The notes beneath the pieces are model-generated. The model was not told the origin of the DNA and did no database searches. It was given only the letters and a program-made list of their open reading frames with translations. Both the position numbers and the translations under genes were made by a program. 64,000 nucleotides of DNA from Demequina capsici (lineage in GTDB: Bacteria; Actinomycetota; Actinomycetes; Actinomycetales; Demequinaceae). The stretch covers positions 2,232,001 to 2,296,000 of the forward strand of contig NZ_CP134880.1 in NCBI RefSeq assembly GCF_032102965.1, given 5' to 3'. Of the stretch, positions 54,175-63,859 are shown piece by piece; within the stretch, counting starts at the first letter, position 1; the number at the start of each line of letters is the position of its first letter.

Positions 54175-55847
54175 GAGCGACCTCCCTCGAGCTCGTCGTC
54201 GGGCCCCTGCGCGACCTCCGCCGCCGCGTGCCGCGGCTGCACCCGGCGGCCCAGCGCCTCGAACTCCTCGTGACGCATCGCGATCGGCAGGACGGGCCGC
54301 TGGCCCAGGCCTCGCGAGGTCCGCGGAAGGCTCAGCCGGAACGAGGCGCCCTCGCCCGGAGAGCCCCACGCCTCGAGCCGTCCCTCGTGCAGCAGCGCGT
54401 CCTCACGCGCGATCGACAGTCCGAGGCCCGTCCCTCCCATGGTGCGCGCACGGGCGGGGTCGGCCCGCCAGAACCGGTCGAACACGCGCTCGGCCTGCGA
54501 CGGCGTGAGGCCGACGCCGTAGTCGCGGACGACCACCGCCACACCGCGGCCGTTCGACGCGACCGCGACGTCGACTGAGCCGTCCTGCGCATGCTCCACG
54601 GCGTTCGACAGCAGGTTCCTGATGATGCGCCCCACGCGGGGCCGGTCGAACGTCGCGACGTGCGTCCCCTTCGCGACCCACACGTCCACCTCCACGCCGA
54701 GCGCGGCGGCCGCGGGGCGGATCGCCTCGACCTCGTCGACGACGACGTCCACCGCGTCGGTGAGCTCGAACTCGAGCTGGGCCGCGCCCGCGTCGATGCG
54801 CGACATCTCCAGAAGGTCGGACAGCAGCAGCTCGAACCGGTCGATCTGCGCGCTCAGGAGCTCCGCCGAGCGCGCCACCTCCGGCGCGAAGCCGTCCCGC
54901 GCGTCGTAGAGCAGGTCCGACGCCATCCGGATGGTCGTCAGCGGCGTGCGGAGCTCGTGCGACACGTCGGAGACGAAGCGGCGCTGCACCCGCGACAGCT
55001 CCTCCATCCGGGTGATCTGACGCTGCAGCGACTCCGCCATCTCGTTGAACGTGGTCGCCAAGGTGGCCATCTCGTCGGCACCGCTCACGCTCATGCGCTC
55101 CGACAGCAGCCCGTCCGCGAGCCGCGACGCGACACGCGCGGCCTGCCGGACCGGTCGTACCGCCTGAGCGGTCACGAACCACGCCTGCAGCAGCACCAGC
55201 CCGATCAGCACCGCGCCGCCGAACACGAGCACCTGCTGGATCAAGCCCAGCGTCTGCTGCTCGTCGGCGAGCGAGTAGACGAAGTATAGCTCGTACTCCC
55301 CCGCGTCCCTGAGCTTGATGGGAGAGCCGACCACGACGCCGGGATCACCCGAGTCGGGAAGCGTCGTGTACTGCCATGGCTGGGTGACGTCCCCTTCGAC
55401 CGCCGCCCGCATCTCGGGGGTCACCACGGAGACCAGGCTCGCGTCCGAGACCCCGGGCGTGAGGAACACGTCCGAGTCGTTGTCGGGCGCCTTGAGAAGG
55501 ATCAGGCCACGGGTGTCGCCGCCTGCAGACCTCAGCGCGAGCGACTCGTAGACCGCGCGCACCAGCGTCTGCAGGTCGCCAGGGGTGGCCGCGGTCGAGG
55601 CGTCCACGTAGTTCTGCGCGCTCACCGCGTCCTGGGCAGACTCGGACAGGATGCGGTCCACCCGCGTCTCCACGAGCCCGTCGCGGATCTGGTTCAGGAC
55701 GAAGGCGCCGAGCACGAGCACGGTCGCGACGCCCACCACGAGCACCGTGGTGACGACGCGGAGCTGCATGGAGCGACGCCATCGGCGTGCTCCTCGCCGC
55801 AGCAGGACGGAGAACCGGACCGCCAGCGTGCGCGGCGACCGCCTCAC
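54171..55847 (-). CDS. mtrB: Sensor histidine kinase MtrB
   Basis: The 558-residue kinase has two membrane helices (about 31-51 and 206-226) that flank an extracellular sensor, a HAMP domain (227-279), the phosphoacceptor His297 in VSHELRTPL, and an ATPase domain (NLLSNAVEHA, DYGVGL, GTGLGLSIA). It phosphorylates MtrA in response to envelope or division signals. GTG at 55847 overlaps the mtrA stop (GTGA) and keeps the basic N-terminus before helix 1. Confidence 0.96.
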   Translation of the reverse strand: MRRSPRTLAVRFSVLLRRGARRWRRSMQLRVVTTVLVVGVATVLVLGAFVLNQIRDGLVETRVDRILSESAQDAVSAQNYVDASTAATPGDLQTLVRAVYESLALRSAGGDTRGLILLKAPDNDSDVFLTPGVSDASLVSVVTPEMRAAVEGDVTQPWQYTTLPDSGDPGVVVGSPIKLRDAGEYELYFVYSLADEQQTLGLIQQVLVFGGAVLIGLVLLQAWFVTAQAVRPVRQAARVASRLADGLLSERMSVSGADEMATLATTFNEMAESLQRQITRMEELSRVQRRFVSDVSHELRTPLTTIRMASDLLYDARDGFAPEVARSAELLSAQIDRFELLLSDLLEMSRIDAGAAQLEFELTDAVDVVVDEVEAIRPAAAALGVEVDVWVAKGTHVATFDRPRVGRIIRNLLSNAVEHAQDGSVDVAVASNGRGVAVVVRDYGVGLTPSQAERVFDRFWRADPARARTMGGTGLGLSIAREDALLHEGRLEAWGSPGEGASFRLSLPRTSRGLGQRPVLPIAMRHEEFEALGRRVQPRHAAAEVAQGPDDELEGGRS

Positions 55848-56527
55848 GACGTCTGACCACCGGCCTTGTAGCCGACGCCGCGCACCGTGAGGACGATCTC
55901 GGGGTTCTCCGGATCCCTCTCGATCTTCGCGCGCAGCCGCTGGATGTGGACGTTCACGAGCCTCGTGTCCGCGGCGTGCCGGTAGCCCCACACATCCTCG
56001 AGAAGCACCTCGCGGGTGAACACCTGGCCCGGGGCCCTCGCGAGCGTGACCAGCACGTCGAACTCGAGGGGTGTCAGCGGGATCACCTCCCCGTCGCGTG
56101 TGACCCTGTGCCCCGTGACGTCGATCTCGAGGTCGCCGATCCGCACCGACGCCGGCGCGGTCGCCTCGTTGCGGCGCAGCCGCGCTCGCACCCTGGCGAT
56201 CAGCTCGCGCGGCTTGAACGGCTTGGGGATGTAGTCGTCCGCGCCGGACTCGAGTCCGAGCACCACGTCGACAGTCTCCGACTTGGCGGTCAGCATGATG
56301 ATGGGCACGCCGGACTCGGCGCGGATCTCTCGACAGATGTCGATGCCGCTGCGCCCCGGCAGCATGAGATCGAGCAGGATCACGTCAGGCTGCTCGGCGC
56401 GGAAGATCGCCACCGCGCGGTCGCCATGGTCACAGAACAGCGGTTCGAACCCGTCGCCGCGCAGCACGATGCCGATCATCTCCGCGACAGCCGGATCGTC
56501 GTCGACCACCAGGATGCGTGCCGTCAT
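55844..56527 (-). CDS. mtrA: Response regulator MtrA
   Basis: The 227-residue OmpR/PhoB regulator has the acidic pair DDD (9-11), phosphoacceptor Asp53 (LLDLMLPG), Lys102 (PKPF) and a winged-helix output domain (PLTPLEFDVLVTLARAPGQVFTREVLLEDVWGY, TVRGVGYKAG). MtrA controls cell-wall hydrolases, division and replication genes in actinobacteria. It is first in the mtrA-mtrB-lpqB-comF-hpf order, divergent from a membrane protein operon across about 120 bases. Confidence 0.97.
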   Translation of the reverse strand: MTARILVVDDDPAVAEMIGIVLRGDGFEPLFCDHGDRAVAIFRAEQPDVILLDLMLPGRSGIDICREIRAESGVPIIMLTAKSETVDVVLGLESGADDYIPKPFKPRELIARVRARLRRNEATAPASVRIGDLEIDVTGHRVTRDGEVIPLTPLEFDVLVTLARAPGQVFTREVLLEDVWGYRHAADTRLVNVHIQRLRAKIERDPENPEIVLTVRGVGYKAGGQTS

Positions 56528-56649
56528 GCGCCCATCTTGCCATGCCGTCGTCCCTGGGACTTCGAGGCTCGGGCAGCCACGGCGCCTGTGGGGATCCACG
56601 GTCGCCGCGGCACCCCATGGCAGGATGGGCCGGGACGAGGAGGTATCGC

Positions 56650-57804
56650 GTGAGCGACAGTGGACAGGGCACCTCGGGGGCCGGCCTGTCAGGGGGATCC
56701 GATGGCGGGAGCGCCCCCGTCTTCGTGCCTCCGTCGGCCGGCGTGGCGCCGCCTCCACCGCCGTATCCGGGCGCGGCCACGGGCTCACCCGTGCAGGCGT
56801 TCCCCGCTCCCCCCGCGCCTCCTGGCGCGCCGGTGCCGCCGCCTGCGCACCCGCGGCCGCTCGACGCCGCGGCGATGCTCCGGCCAGGCATCATCCCGCT
56901 GCGCCCGCTCACGTTCGGCGAGCTGCTCGACGGGCCGCTCAAGGCCATCCGGCACAACCCGAAGGTGATGCTGGGCATCAACGCCCTGGTCAGCGCGCTC
57001 GCCATGGTCGTCATGTTCGGCATGGGCTACAGCTATTACGCGTCGCTGTTCGACTCCGCCTTCATCGACGTGTCCTCCAGCAGCGCCATGCCGTTCAGCA
57101 TCTCCGACGTCGTCCTGCTGCTCGTCGGCTCTCTGCTGGGCTCGCTCGTCCTGCTCGTGTCGACCGCGGTGACCTCCGTGTCGTTCTCCCGGTCCGTGAT
57201 CGGCGAGCGCATCGGCCCTGGCGAGGCGGTGCGGCGAGGCTTCACAGCACTTCCGGCGCTTCTGGTGCAGACGCTGATGCTCGGGATCGCGGGCACCCTC
57301 GTGATCGGCGTCGCGACGGGGGCCGTCGTCGTCGCGTTCAGGGCGGACCTGGGCCTGGGCCTCGCCGCGCTCGTGCTCCTCGGGCTCGGGGCCGTCGCGC
57401 TGATCATATGGGTCGCGATCAAGGTGTCTCTCGCCGTGCCCGTGGTCGTGCTCGAGCGCATGGGGCCCTTCCGAGCCCTCCGACGCTCGTGGCGGCTCAC
57501 GACCGGGCGCTTCTGGATGATCCTCGGGGTGCTCGTGGTCGCAGGCCTCATCACCTCGGTGATCCAGAACGTGCTCGCCGTGCCCGTCTCCGTGCTGCTC
57601 CCGCTGTTCATGTTCACCGCCGATCCGGGGACGGCCGGCCCGCTCTACGTCGCGGTGCTCGCGCTGGCGACCTATGCCGGCGCCCTGCTCTCGATCGTCT
57701 ACCTCGGCGGAGTCAGCGCGGGGCTGTACACCGACCAGCGCATGCGCCAGGAGGGCTTCGACCTCACCCTCCAGCGCGCCGTGCAGGAGCGCGCCGCACG
57801 GTGA
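56650..57804 (+). CDS. Proline-rich integral membrane protein (GDPD-membrane-domain/DUF7544-like)
   Basis: The 384-residue protein has a disordered Pro/Ala/Gly N-terminus (1-80), a short conserved segment (IIPLRPLTFGELLDGPLKAIRHNPKVMLGI) and about six membrane helices, with VVLERMGPFRALRRSWRLTTGRFWMILG in the second half. It resembles the membrane domain found next to glycerophosphodiesterases. GTG at 56650 has GAGGAGG upstream. It begins the operon that leads to moxR and DUF58. Function unknown. Confidence 0.85.
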   Translation: MSDSGQGTSGAGLSGGSDGGSAPVFVPPSAGVAPPPPPYPGAATGSPVQAFPAPPAPPGAPVPPPAHPRPLDAAAMLRPGIIPLRPLTFGELLDGPLKAIRHNPKVMLGINALVSALAMVVMFGMGYSYYASLFDSAFIDVSSSSAMPFSISDVVLLLVGSLLGSLVLLVSTAVTSVSFSRSVIGERIGPGEAVRRGFTALPALLVQTLMLGIAGTLVIGVATGAVVVAFRADLGLGLAALVLLGLGAVALIIWVAIKVSLAVPVVVLERMGPFRALRRSWRLTTGRFWMILGVLVVAGLITSVIQNVLAVPVSVLLPLFMFTADPGTAGPLYVAVLALATYAGALLSIVYLGGVSAGLYTDQRMRQEGFDLTLQRAVQERAAR

Positions 57805-58469
57805 TCCTGCTCGCATCCCAGGCGCTGCTGTCCATCCCCGTCGAGCCCGGGGCCGATGAGGCGCGGCGCTGGGCCGAGCAGGAGCTGTCGAAGGCCGACT
57901 ACCGTCAGGGCGCGTCGCTGGCCGACCGCATCGCGCAGTGGCTCTCCGACGTGCTCAACAACCTGCTGGGCAGCGACGGAGGCGGCGGCCTCACGCCGCT
58001 CGGATACGTGCTCGCTCTCCTGGTGGTCGCCGCGCTGATCGGCGCGGCCATCGCGATCGCCAGGCCGCTCCTCGCGCGACGCCGCACCGAACGGGCGGAC
58101 GTCCTCGCAGGCGAGGCACGTTCGGCATCCGAGCTCGAGGCCGCGGCGCAGGCTGCAGCTTCGCGGGCGCTGTGGCGCGAGGCCGTCGTCGATCGCTTCC
58201 GCGCGATCGTGAGATCCGCCGAGGAGCGCGCGCTGATCGATCCACGTCCCGGCCGCACGGCGGACGAGGCCTCCGCCGACACCGCCGCCGTGGTGCCTGC
58301 CGTCGCCCATGAGCTCCGACTCGCGGCGAGGGTCTTCGACGAGGTCCGCTACAGCGACCGTCCCGCGACCGAGTCCGACTACGCCGCGGTCAGCCAGGCG
58401 GCCGACGCGCTCGCGTCCGCTCGGCGCGCTGCCACCTCCGTCCCCACGCCCACCGGACCGTCCGCATGA
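57801..58469 (+). CDS. DUF4129-domain membrane protein
   Basis: The 222-residue protein has one central membrane helix (about 68-90) and a cytoplasmic DUF4129 domain (ASRALWREAVVDRFRAIVRSAEERALIDPRPGRTADEASADTAAVVPAVAHELRLAARVFDEVRYSDRPATESDYAAV). DUF4129 is regularly found with MoxR and DUF58. GTG overlaps the previous stop and its own stop overlaps the DUF4350 gene, so translation is coupled. Confidence 0.9.
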   Translation: MILLASQALLSIPVEPGADEARRWAEQELSKADYRQGASLADRIAQWLSDVLNNLLGSDGGGGLTPLGYVLALLVVAALIGAAIAIARPLLARRRTERADVLAGEARSASELEAAAQAAASRALWREAVVDRFRAIVRSAEERALIDPRPGRTADEASADTAAVVPAVAHELRLAARVFDEVRYSDRPATESDYAAVSQAADALASARRAATSVPTPTGPSA

Positions 58470-59674
58470 GCCGCACCGTCCTCGCCCCGGAGGGCTACAC
58501 GCTCGGCGACGGCAGCAGCGCGGCCACCGTCGCCTCGGCCCGGTGGGGACGCTCCCGCTGGATGGTCACCGTCCTGGGCCTGGTGCTGGTGCTCGTCGTC
58601 GGGCTCGCGCTGACGCGCCCCCAGACCTCCAGCACGCCGCTGTCGATCTCCAACCCCGGCGCTGACGGAGCCCAGGCCGTGGCCCAGATCCTCCGCCACC
58701 AAGGAGTGACCGTCGAGGAGACCGGCACGCTCGCGGACGCCTACCGCCTGCTCGACGGCGCCGGGACGCTCGTGATCGCGTCGTACACGTTCCTGAGCGA
58801 CGACCAGGTCGCCTCGATCGCGGATCATCCGGGAGACGTCGTGTGGATCGCGCCGGACAGCAACACGCTCGACGCGATCTCGCCCCAGCTGTTCGCAGCG
58901 GTCCCCACCGTCCAGGAGCAGTCGATGCCAGCATCGTGCGACGCCCCTGCCGCGGTCGCGGCCAAGTCCCTGACCGGCGTGGCGCCGTGGCTCCAGCTCT
59001 CCTCCGGCGCGGACGGCGCCACGGGATGCTTCACCGACGGCTCCGGCTATGCGTACGTCATGCTGACCCGCGACGGCGCGCGACCCGTGCACGTGCTCGC
59101 CGACGCGTCGATCGTCGACAACGCGGGCCTCGCGACGGACGGTGCCGCCGCGCTCGCGCTGCACACCATGGGCCACGCGGATCATGTGGTCTGGTACATG
59201 GGCGGCGAGCTCGACGACACGGTGCTCGGACCCGACCAGACCGGTTCCACGTACTTCACGCCACGCACGCCGCCCTGGCTCGTCGCGGGGGGCGTCGCCG
59301 CGCTTCTCACCGCTCTCGTCTCAGCAGCCTGGCAGGGCCGACGCATGGGCCGCCTGGTGACAGAGCCGCTTCCCGTGATCGTCCGCGCCTCCGAGGCCAC
59401 CCGCGGACGAGGACGGCTCTATCAGCGCGGACGCGCCCGAGGCCACGCGCTGGCCGCGCTACGCGCCGGCGCCACGGCGAGGATCGCGTCACGGCTCGCG
59501 CTGGCACGATCGGCCCCCCGCGGCGCCGTCGTCGCGGCGATCGCCACCCACACCGGGCGGGACGCCGCGGAGATCGACACCCTCCTCTACGGGCCGCCGC
59601 CCACCGATGACAAGACCATGCTGGACCTGCTGGCCCGGCTCGACTCCCTGGAAGACGAGGTGCATCGCTCGTGA
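58466..59674 (+). CDS. DUF4350-domain membrane protein
   Basis: The 402-residue protein has a helix at about 33-51, an extracytoplasmic DUF4350 domain (NPGADGAQAVAQILRHQGVTVEETGTLADAYRLLDGAGTLVIASYTFLSDDQ), a second helix near 269-290 (PPWLVAGGVAALLTALVSAAW) and a cytoplasmic tail. It is a standard member of the MoxR-DUF58-DUF4129 cluster. ATGA overlaps join it to both neighbours. Confidence 0.9.
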   Translation: MSRTVLAPEGYTLGDGSSAATVASARWGRSRWMVTVLGLVLVLVVGLALTRPQTSSTPLSISNPGADGAQAVAQILRHQGVTVEETGTLADAYRLLDGAGTLVIASYTFLSDDQVASIADHPGDVVWIAPDSNTLDAISPQLFAAVPTVQEQSMPASCDAPAAVAAKSLTGVAPWLQLSSGADGATGCFTDGSGYAYVMLTRDGARPVHVLADASIVDNAGLATDGAAALALHTMGHADHVVWYMGGELDDTVLGPDQTGSTYFTPRTPPWLVAGGVAALLTALVSAAWQGRRMGRLVTEPLPVIVRASEATRGRGRLYQRGRARGHALAALRAGATARIASRLALARSAPRGAVVAAIATHTGRDAAEIDTLLYGPPPTDDKTMLDLLARLDSLEDEVHRS

Positions 59675-60669
59675 CCGACACGCCCTACATGCCTGAGGAC
59701 GCGCCCCCGCTCCCCACCTTCTCCCCGCTCGTCACCACCCTCGCGGGCGTGCGAGCCGAGGTGGGCAAGGCGGTCGTCGGCCAGGATGCCGCAGTGACAG
59801 GACTGATCATCGCGCTGCTGTGCCGGGGCCACGTGCTGCTCGAGGGAGTGCCGGGCGTCGCGAAGACCCTCCTGGTACGCGCTCTCGCGCAGTCGCTGTC
59901 CCTGGACAGCAAGCGCGTCCAGTTCACCCCCGACCTCATGCCGGGCGACATCACGGGCTCGCTCGTGTACGACGCGCAGACCTCGCGCTTCTCCTTCCGT
60001 GAGGGACCTGTCTTCACGAATCTCATGCTCGGCGACGAGATCAACCGCACCCCTCCCAAGACGCAGTCCGCGCTGCTCGAAGCGATGGAGGAGCGCCAGG
60101 TCACCGTCGACGGCGAGTCGCGCGCGCTGCCCGACCCCTTCCTGGTGATCGCCACCCAGAACCCGGTCGAGTACGAGGGCACATATCCCCTCCCTGAGGC
60201 ACAGCTGGACCGGTTCCTCCTCAAGCTGCAGCTGCCCCTGCCCGACCGTGCGGTGGAGACGGAGGTGCTTCGCCGCCACGCCGACGGCTTCAACCCTCGC
60301 GACCTCGCTGCGGCGGGCGTCACCCCTGTCGCCACTCTCGACGACCTCGAGGCCGCCCGCGGCGAGGTGGCGAAGGTCGAGATCACGCCCGAGGTCATCG
60401 GCTACGTCGTGGACGTCTGCCGCGCCACGCGAGCCGCCACGGCCACGTCGCTCGGGGTGTCCCCTCGCGGCGCGACCGCACTGCTCGCCACCACCCGCGC
60501 GTGGGCATGGATGCAAGGCCGGCCGTTCGTCACGCCCGACGACGTCAAGGCGCTCGCACACCCGACCCTCGCGCACCGCCTGCAGCTCACCGCGGAGGCC
60601 GAGCTGGAGGGCGTGACCCCCGCCAGCGTCATCGACTCCGTGCTCGCCTCGGTACCCGTGCCCCGCTGA
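59671..60669 (+). CDS. MoxR-family AAA+ ATPase
   Basis: The 332-residue AAA+ protein has the MoxR-type Walker A GVPGVAKT (59-66), Walker B MLGDEINR, sensor 1 (FLVIATQNPVEYEGTYPLPEAQLDRFLLKL) and sensor 2 (SPRGATALLATTRAWAW). MoxR ATPases act as chaperones that activate or assemble partners with von Willebrand A-like domains, here the adjoining DUF58 protein. GTG overlaps the DUF4350 stop. Confidence 0.95.
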   Translation: MTDTPYMPEDAPPLPTFSPLVTTLAGVRAEVGKAVVGQDAAVTGLIIALLCRGHVLLEGVPGVAKTLLVRALAQSLSLDSKRVQFTPDLMPGDITGSLVYDAQTSRFSFREGPVFTNLMLGDEINRTPPKTQSALLEAMEERQVTVDGESRALPDPFLVIATQNPVEYEGTYPLPEAQLDRFLLKLQLPLPDRAVETEVLRRHADGFNPRDLAAAGVTPVATLDDLEAARGEVAKVEITPEVIGYVVDVCRATRAATATSLGVSPRGATALLATTRAWAWMQGRPFVTPDDVKALAHPTLAHRLQLTAEAELEGVTPASVIDSVLASVPVPR

Positions 60670-61961
60670 TGTACCTGACCTGGAGAGCAGTCCTGCTGAG
60701 CGCATTGGGCGTGCCGATCGCGGCCACCGCCGGCTCAGCCGGCGCAGCGCTCATCTGGGCGGGCATCACGGCGGTGCTGGTGCTGAGCGACGTGCTCGGC
60801 GCTCCTTCGCCACGCCTGTTGGCGTCTCGTCGGGAACCCCCCGCATCAGTGCGCCTGAGCGATACGACGCAGACGGTGCTGCTCGTGCAGAACATGGGCA
60901 CGCGCCGGGTTCGCGGCATCGTCCGCGATGCCTGGCAGCCGTCCGCGGGCGCGGGACCCAACCGCCACGCGATCGACCTGCCCCCCGGCGAGGCGCGTCG
61001 GCTCACGACCACCCTCACGCCCACGCGTCGCGGCGACCGTGACGCCGGTGCTGTCACCCTGCGTGTGCGCGGGCCGCTCGGCCTCGCCGGTCGCCAGCTG
61101 AGCGTCGACCTGCCGGCCACGCTGCGAGTCCTTCCGGAGTTCGCGTCCCGACGGCATCTGCCGTCCCGCCTTGCGCGCCTGCGCGAGCTCGACGGGCGCT
61201 CCGCGGTGCAGATCCGCGGGGCCGGCTCCGAGTTCGACTCCCTGCGCGAGTACGTGATGGGCGACGACGTGCGCTCGATCGACTGGCGGGCCACCGCCCG
61301 CCGCTCCGAGGTCGTCGTCCGTACATGGCGACCCGAGCGCGACCGTCAGGTGCTGATCGTCATCGACACCGCACGGTCAGCTGCAGGACGCATCGGCGAC
61401 ATGCCACGCCTCGACGCATGGATCGAGTCCACCCTGCTGCTCGCCGCGCTCGCGTCGAAGGCTGGGGACCGCGTGCACGTGATCGCCTTCGACCGGGGCG
61501 TGCGCGCCCGCATCTCCGGGGTGTCCGGCGCCGCGCTCATGCCCGCGATCGCCGATCGCCTCGCTCCCGTCGAGCCTCGCCTGGTGGAGCCTGACTGGAC
61601 CGCCGCTGCCGGCATGGTGCGGGAGACGCTCTCCCAGCGCGCCCTGGTGGTGCTGCTCACCGACGTGGGCGCCGGCGCGGTCGAATCGGGGATGCTGCGC
61701 GCGCTCGCGCCCGCAGCCAGGGACCACCAGCTGCTGGTCGCCTCCGTCGAGGATCCGGAGGTGCGGGAGATCATCCAGGGTCGCGGCGGCGTGACCGAGG
61801 CCTATGCAGCCGCCGCGGCGACCCGCGCCGATCTGGAGCGCGCGGCCGTCGCCGATCGCCTGCGCCGTCGCGGTGCCGAGGTCGTCTCCGCCGGGCCCGA
61901 GGCGCTGCCGCCCGCCGTCGCCGACGCATACCTGGCGCTCAAGGCCGCCGGGCGGTTGTAG
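60669..61961 (+). CDS. DUF58-domain protein (von Willebrand A-like, MoxR partner)
   Basis: The 430-residue protein has two N-terminal membrane helices (about 5-40), a beta-rich extracellular part and the DUF58 signature GSEFDSLREYVMGDDVRSIDWRATARRSEVVVRTWRPERDRQVLIVIDTARS, which begins a vWA-like fold. It probably works with MoxR in envelope stress or cell-wall processes. The start overlaps the moxR stop by one base (TGATG). Confidence 0.93.
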   Translation: MYLTWRAVLLSALGVPIAATAGSAGAALIWAGITAVLVLSDVLGAPSPRLLASRREPPASVRLSDTTQTVLLVQNMGTRRVRGIVRDAWQPSAGAGPNRHAIDLPPGEARRLTTTLTPTRRGDRDAGAVTLRVRGPLGLAGRQLSVDLPATLRVLPEFASRRHLPSRLARLRELDGRSAVQIRGAGSEFDSLREYVMGDDVRSIDWRATARRSEVVVRTWRPERDRQVLIVIDTARSAAGRIGDMPRLDAWIESTLLLAALASKAGDRVHVIAFDRGVRARISGVSGAALMPAIADRLAPVEPRLVEPDWTAAAGMVRETLSQRALVVLLTDVGAGAVESGMLRALAPAARDHQLLVASVEDPEVREIIQGRGGVTEAYAAAAATRADLERAAVADRLRRRGAEVVSAGPEALPPAVADAYLALKAAGRL

Positions 61962-61967
61962 AGCGCG

Positions 61968-62966
61968 TTACGCCGCGACCGGAGCGATGTCCTCGCGCAG
62001 CTCCTGCGAGACGTCGCCAGTCTCCCCCACCAGTGCCGCTCGGCGTCCGAGCGTGAACACCATGGTCCAGTACCCGGACACGGCGATCACGCCGATGAGG
62101 ATCTTGAGCCACCACGGCAGGATCGGCGAGCCGGTGACGTAGCCCTCGATGATGCCGGAGCACAGGAGCACGACCACGACGCCCAGCACCGCGCCGAACA
62201 TGGAGCGGCCCTCCTCCGCAAGCGCGCGCAGCCGCGGCCTGGGGCCCGGCACCAGCGCCGTCCACGCGAGCCGCAGGCCCGCGGCTCCCGCGATCCACAC
62301 GCCGGTGAGCTCCAGCAGCCCGTGCGGCAGGATCAGCTGGAACATCATCCCGAGCTGCCCGAACTCGTGCATCACGGACGCCGCGACACCGACGGACACG
62401 GCGTTCTGAAGCTGAACGTAGATCGGGATGATGCCCGTGATGCCGCCGAGCACGCACATCGCAGCCACCCACGAGTTGTTGGTCCAGACACGCGCGAAGA
62501 AGGACGTGGACGGGTTGTCGGAGTAGTAGGTGGCGAAAGCCTCCTGCGCGTACTGCTGCCGTTCGTCGAACGTGCCCAGGTCGCTCATCAGCTCGGGATG
62601 GGTGATGTAGTGAACCGCGGTCGCGGTGCCGATCACCAGGAACGCGCCCATCATCGCGAGCGTCCACCAGCGCAGCCGGTAGAGCGACGCCGGCATGGAC
62701 AGCGCGAAGAACCGTGCGATCTCCCGGTGCGCGGGCGCGCGCGAACCGGCGATCGCCGCCCGAGCCCTCGCCAGCAGCACCGACAGCCGGGACACGAGAG
62801 CCGGATCCGGTGCAGAGGACCTCACCTGCGCGAGGTCGGACGCGGTCAGCTGGTACAGCCGGGCCAGCTCGTCTGCCTCTGCACCGGTGGGCCGGGAGCG
62901 GCGGGACAGCTCCTGGAGCCTTCTCCACCGATCCTCACGCAGCGCCATGAAGGAGTCCAGGTCCAT
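61968..62966 (-). CDS. Stage II sporulation protein M-like membrane protein
   Basis: The 332-residue protein has a helical N-terminal domain (1-95) and about five membrane helices with the SpoIIM pattern (FFARVWTNNSWVAAMCVLGGITGIIPIYVQLQNAVSVGVAASVM, LILPHGLLELTGVWIAGAAGLRLAW). Actinobacterial SpoIIM-like proteins with RDD neighbours commonly adjoin MoxR-DUF58 clusters in non-sporulating species, so a sporulation role is not implied. It is divergent from the RDD gene. Confidence 0.92.
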   Translation of the reverse strand: MDLDSFMALREDRWRRLQELSRRSRPTGAEADELARLYQLTASDLAQVRSSAPDPALVSRLSVLLARARAAIAGSRAPAHREIARFFALSMPASLYRLRWWTLAMMGAFLVIGTATAVHYITHPELMSDLGTFDERQQYAQEAFATYYSDNPSTSFFARVWTNNSWVAAMCVLGGITGIIPIYVQLQNAVSVGVAASVMHEFGQLGMMFQLILPHGLLELTGVWIAGAAGLRLAWTALVPGPRPRLRALAEEGRSMFGAVLGVVVVLLCSGIIEGYVTGSPILPWWLKILIGVIAVSGYWTMVFTLGRRAALVGETGDVSQELREDIAPVAA

Positions 62967-63023
62967 GCGGTTACGATGCCACAGGGTCCGCACCTACGGC
63001 AGGACCATGGGGAAGGGGACGGC

Positions 63024-63845
63024 GTGGACGACGACGTGACGACCATCGGCGAGGGCGTGGTGCTGGAGACCGCCGCCGCAAGCGTGGGTCTGCGGGCGGC
63101 GGGCGCGATGCTCGACGCCGTGGTGCTGGTGGCCGTGTACATCGGCTCGTTCATCGGCCTGACGTTCCTCACGCCCGACAGCCTCGACCTGGCCGCGATG
63201 AGCGCCCTGGTGCTGGTGCACCTGGTGGCGGTGTTCGTCGGCATCCCAGTCGCGCTCGAGACGGCGACGCGCGGCCGTTCGGTCGGCAAGTACGCGACCG
63301 GGGTGCGGATCGTGCGGGACGACGGCGGGCCGATCGGCTTCCGCCAGGCGTTGGTGAGGGGGCTGGTCGGGGTGCTCGACCTGTGGCTCACCGCTGGTGG
63401 CCTGGCGCTCATCACGGCGTTCGTGGCTCGCCGCGGCAAGCGGCTGGGCGACATCCTGGCGGGCACATATGCGCTGAAGGAGCGTGCCGCCAAGTCACCG
63501 CACCGGCCCCTGGAGATGCCGCCGGAGCTCGCGGGGTGGGCCTCGACGGCCGACGTCAGGCGCCTCCCGGACGGGCTGGCGCTCGCGGCGCGGCAGTTCC
63601 TGTCACGCGTACCCCAGCTCAACCCGGTGTCGCGGCAGACGTGGGGCGTGGAGTTCGCCGACCAGCTCGCGCCGTACGTCTCCCCTGCCGCACCCGCCGG
63701 CACGCATCCGGAGCACCTCATCGAGGCGGCGCTGACCCTCCGCAGGGACCGCGAGCATGCGCGGGCGGTCGAGCGGGAGCGCGCGGACGCCGCGGTGTCG
63801 GCACAGGTGCAACGGCTCCCGCACGGGATCCCTGAGGTCTCCTGA
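63024..63845 (+). CDS. RDD-family membrane protein
   Basis: The 273-residue protein has the RDD domain (GLRAAGAMLDAVVLVAVYIGSFIG, RGRSVGKYATGVRIVRDDGGPIGFRQALVRGLVG, RRGKRLGDILAGTYAL) with four helices, and a soluble C-terminal helical tail (about 165-273). GTG at 63024 has GGAAGGGGA upstream. It is divergent from the SpoIIM-like gene, across 57 bases, a conserved pairing. Function unknown (some RDD proteins are linked to Na+/H+ antiport). Confidence 0.92.
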   Translation: MDDDVTTIGEGVVLETAAASVGLRAAGAMLDAVVLVAVYIGSFIGLTFLTPDSLDLAAMSALVLVHLVAVFVGIPVALETATRGRSVGKYATGVRIVRDDGGPIGFRQALVRGLVGVLDLWLTAGGLALITAFVARRGKRLGDILAGTYALKERAAKSPHRPLEMPPELAGWASTADVRRLPDGLALAARQFLSRVPQLNPVSRQTWGVEFADQLAPYVSPAAPAGTHPEHLIEAALTLRRDREHARAVERERADAAVSAQVQRLPHGIPEVS

Positions 63846-63859
63846 CCCGCGCGGTCGCC

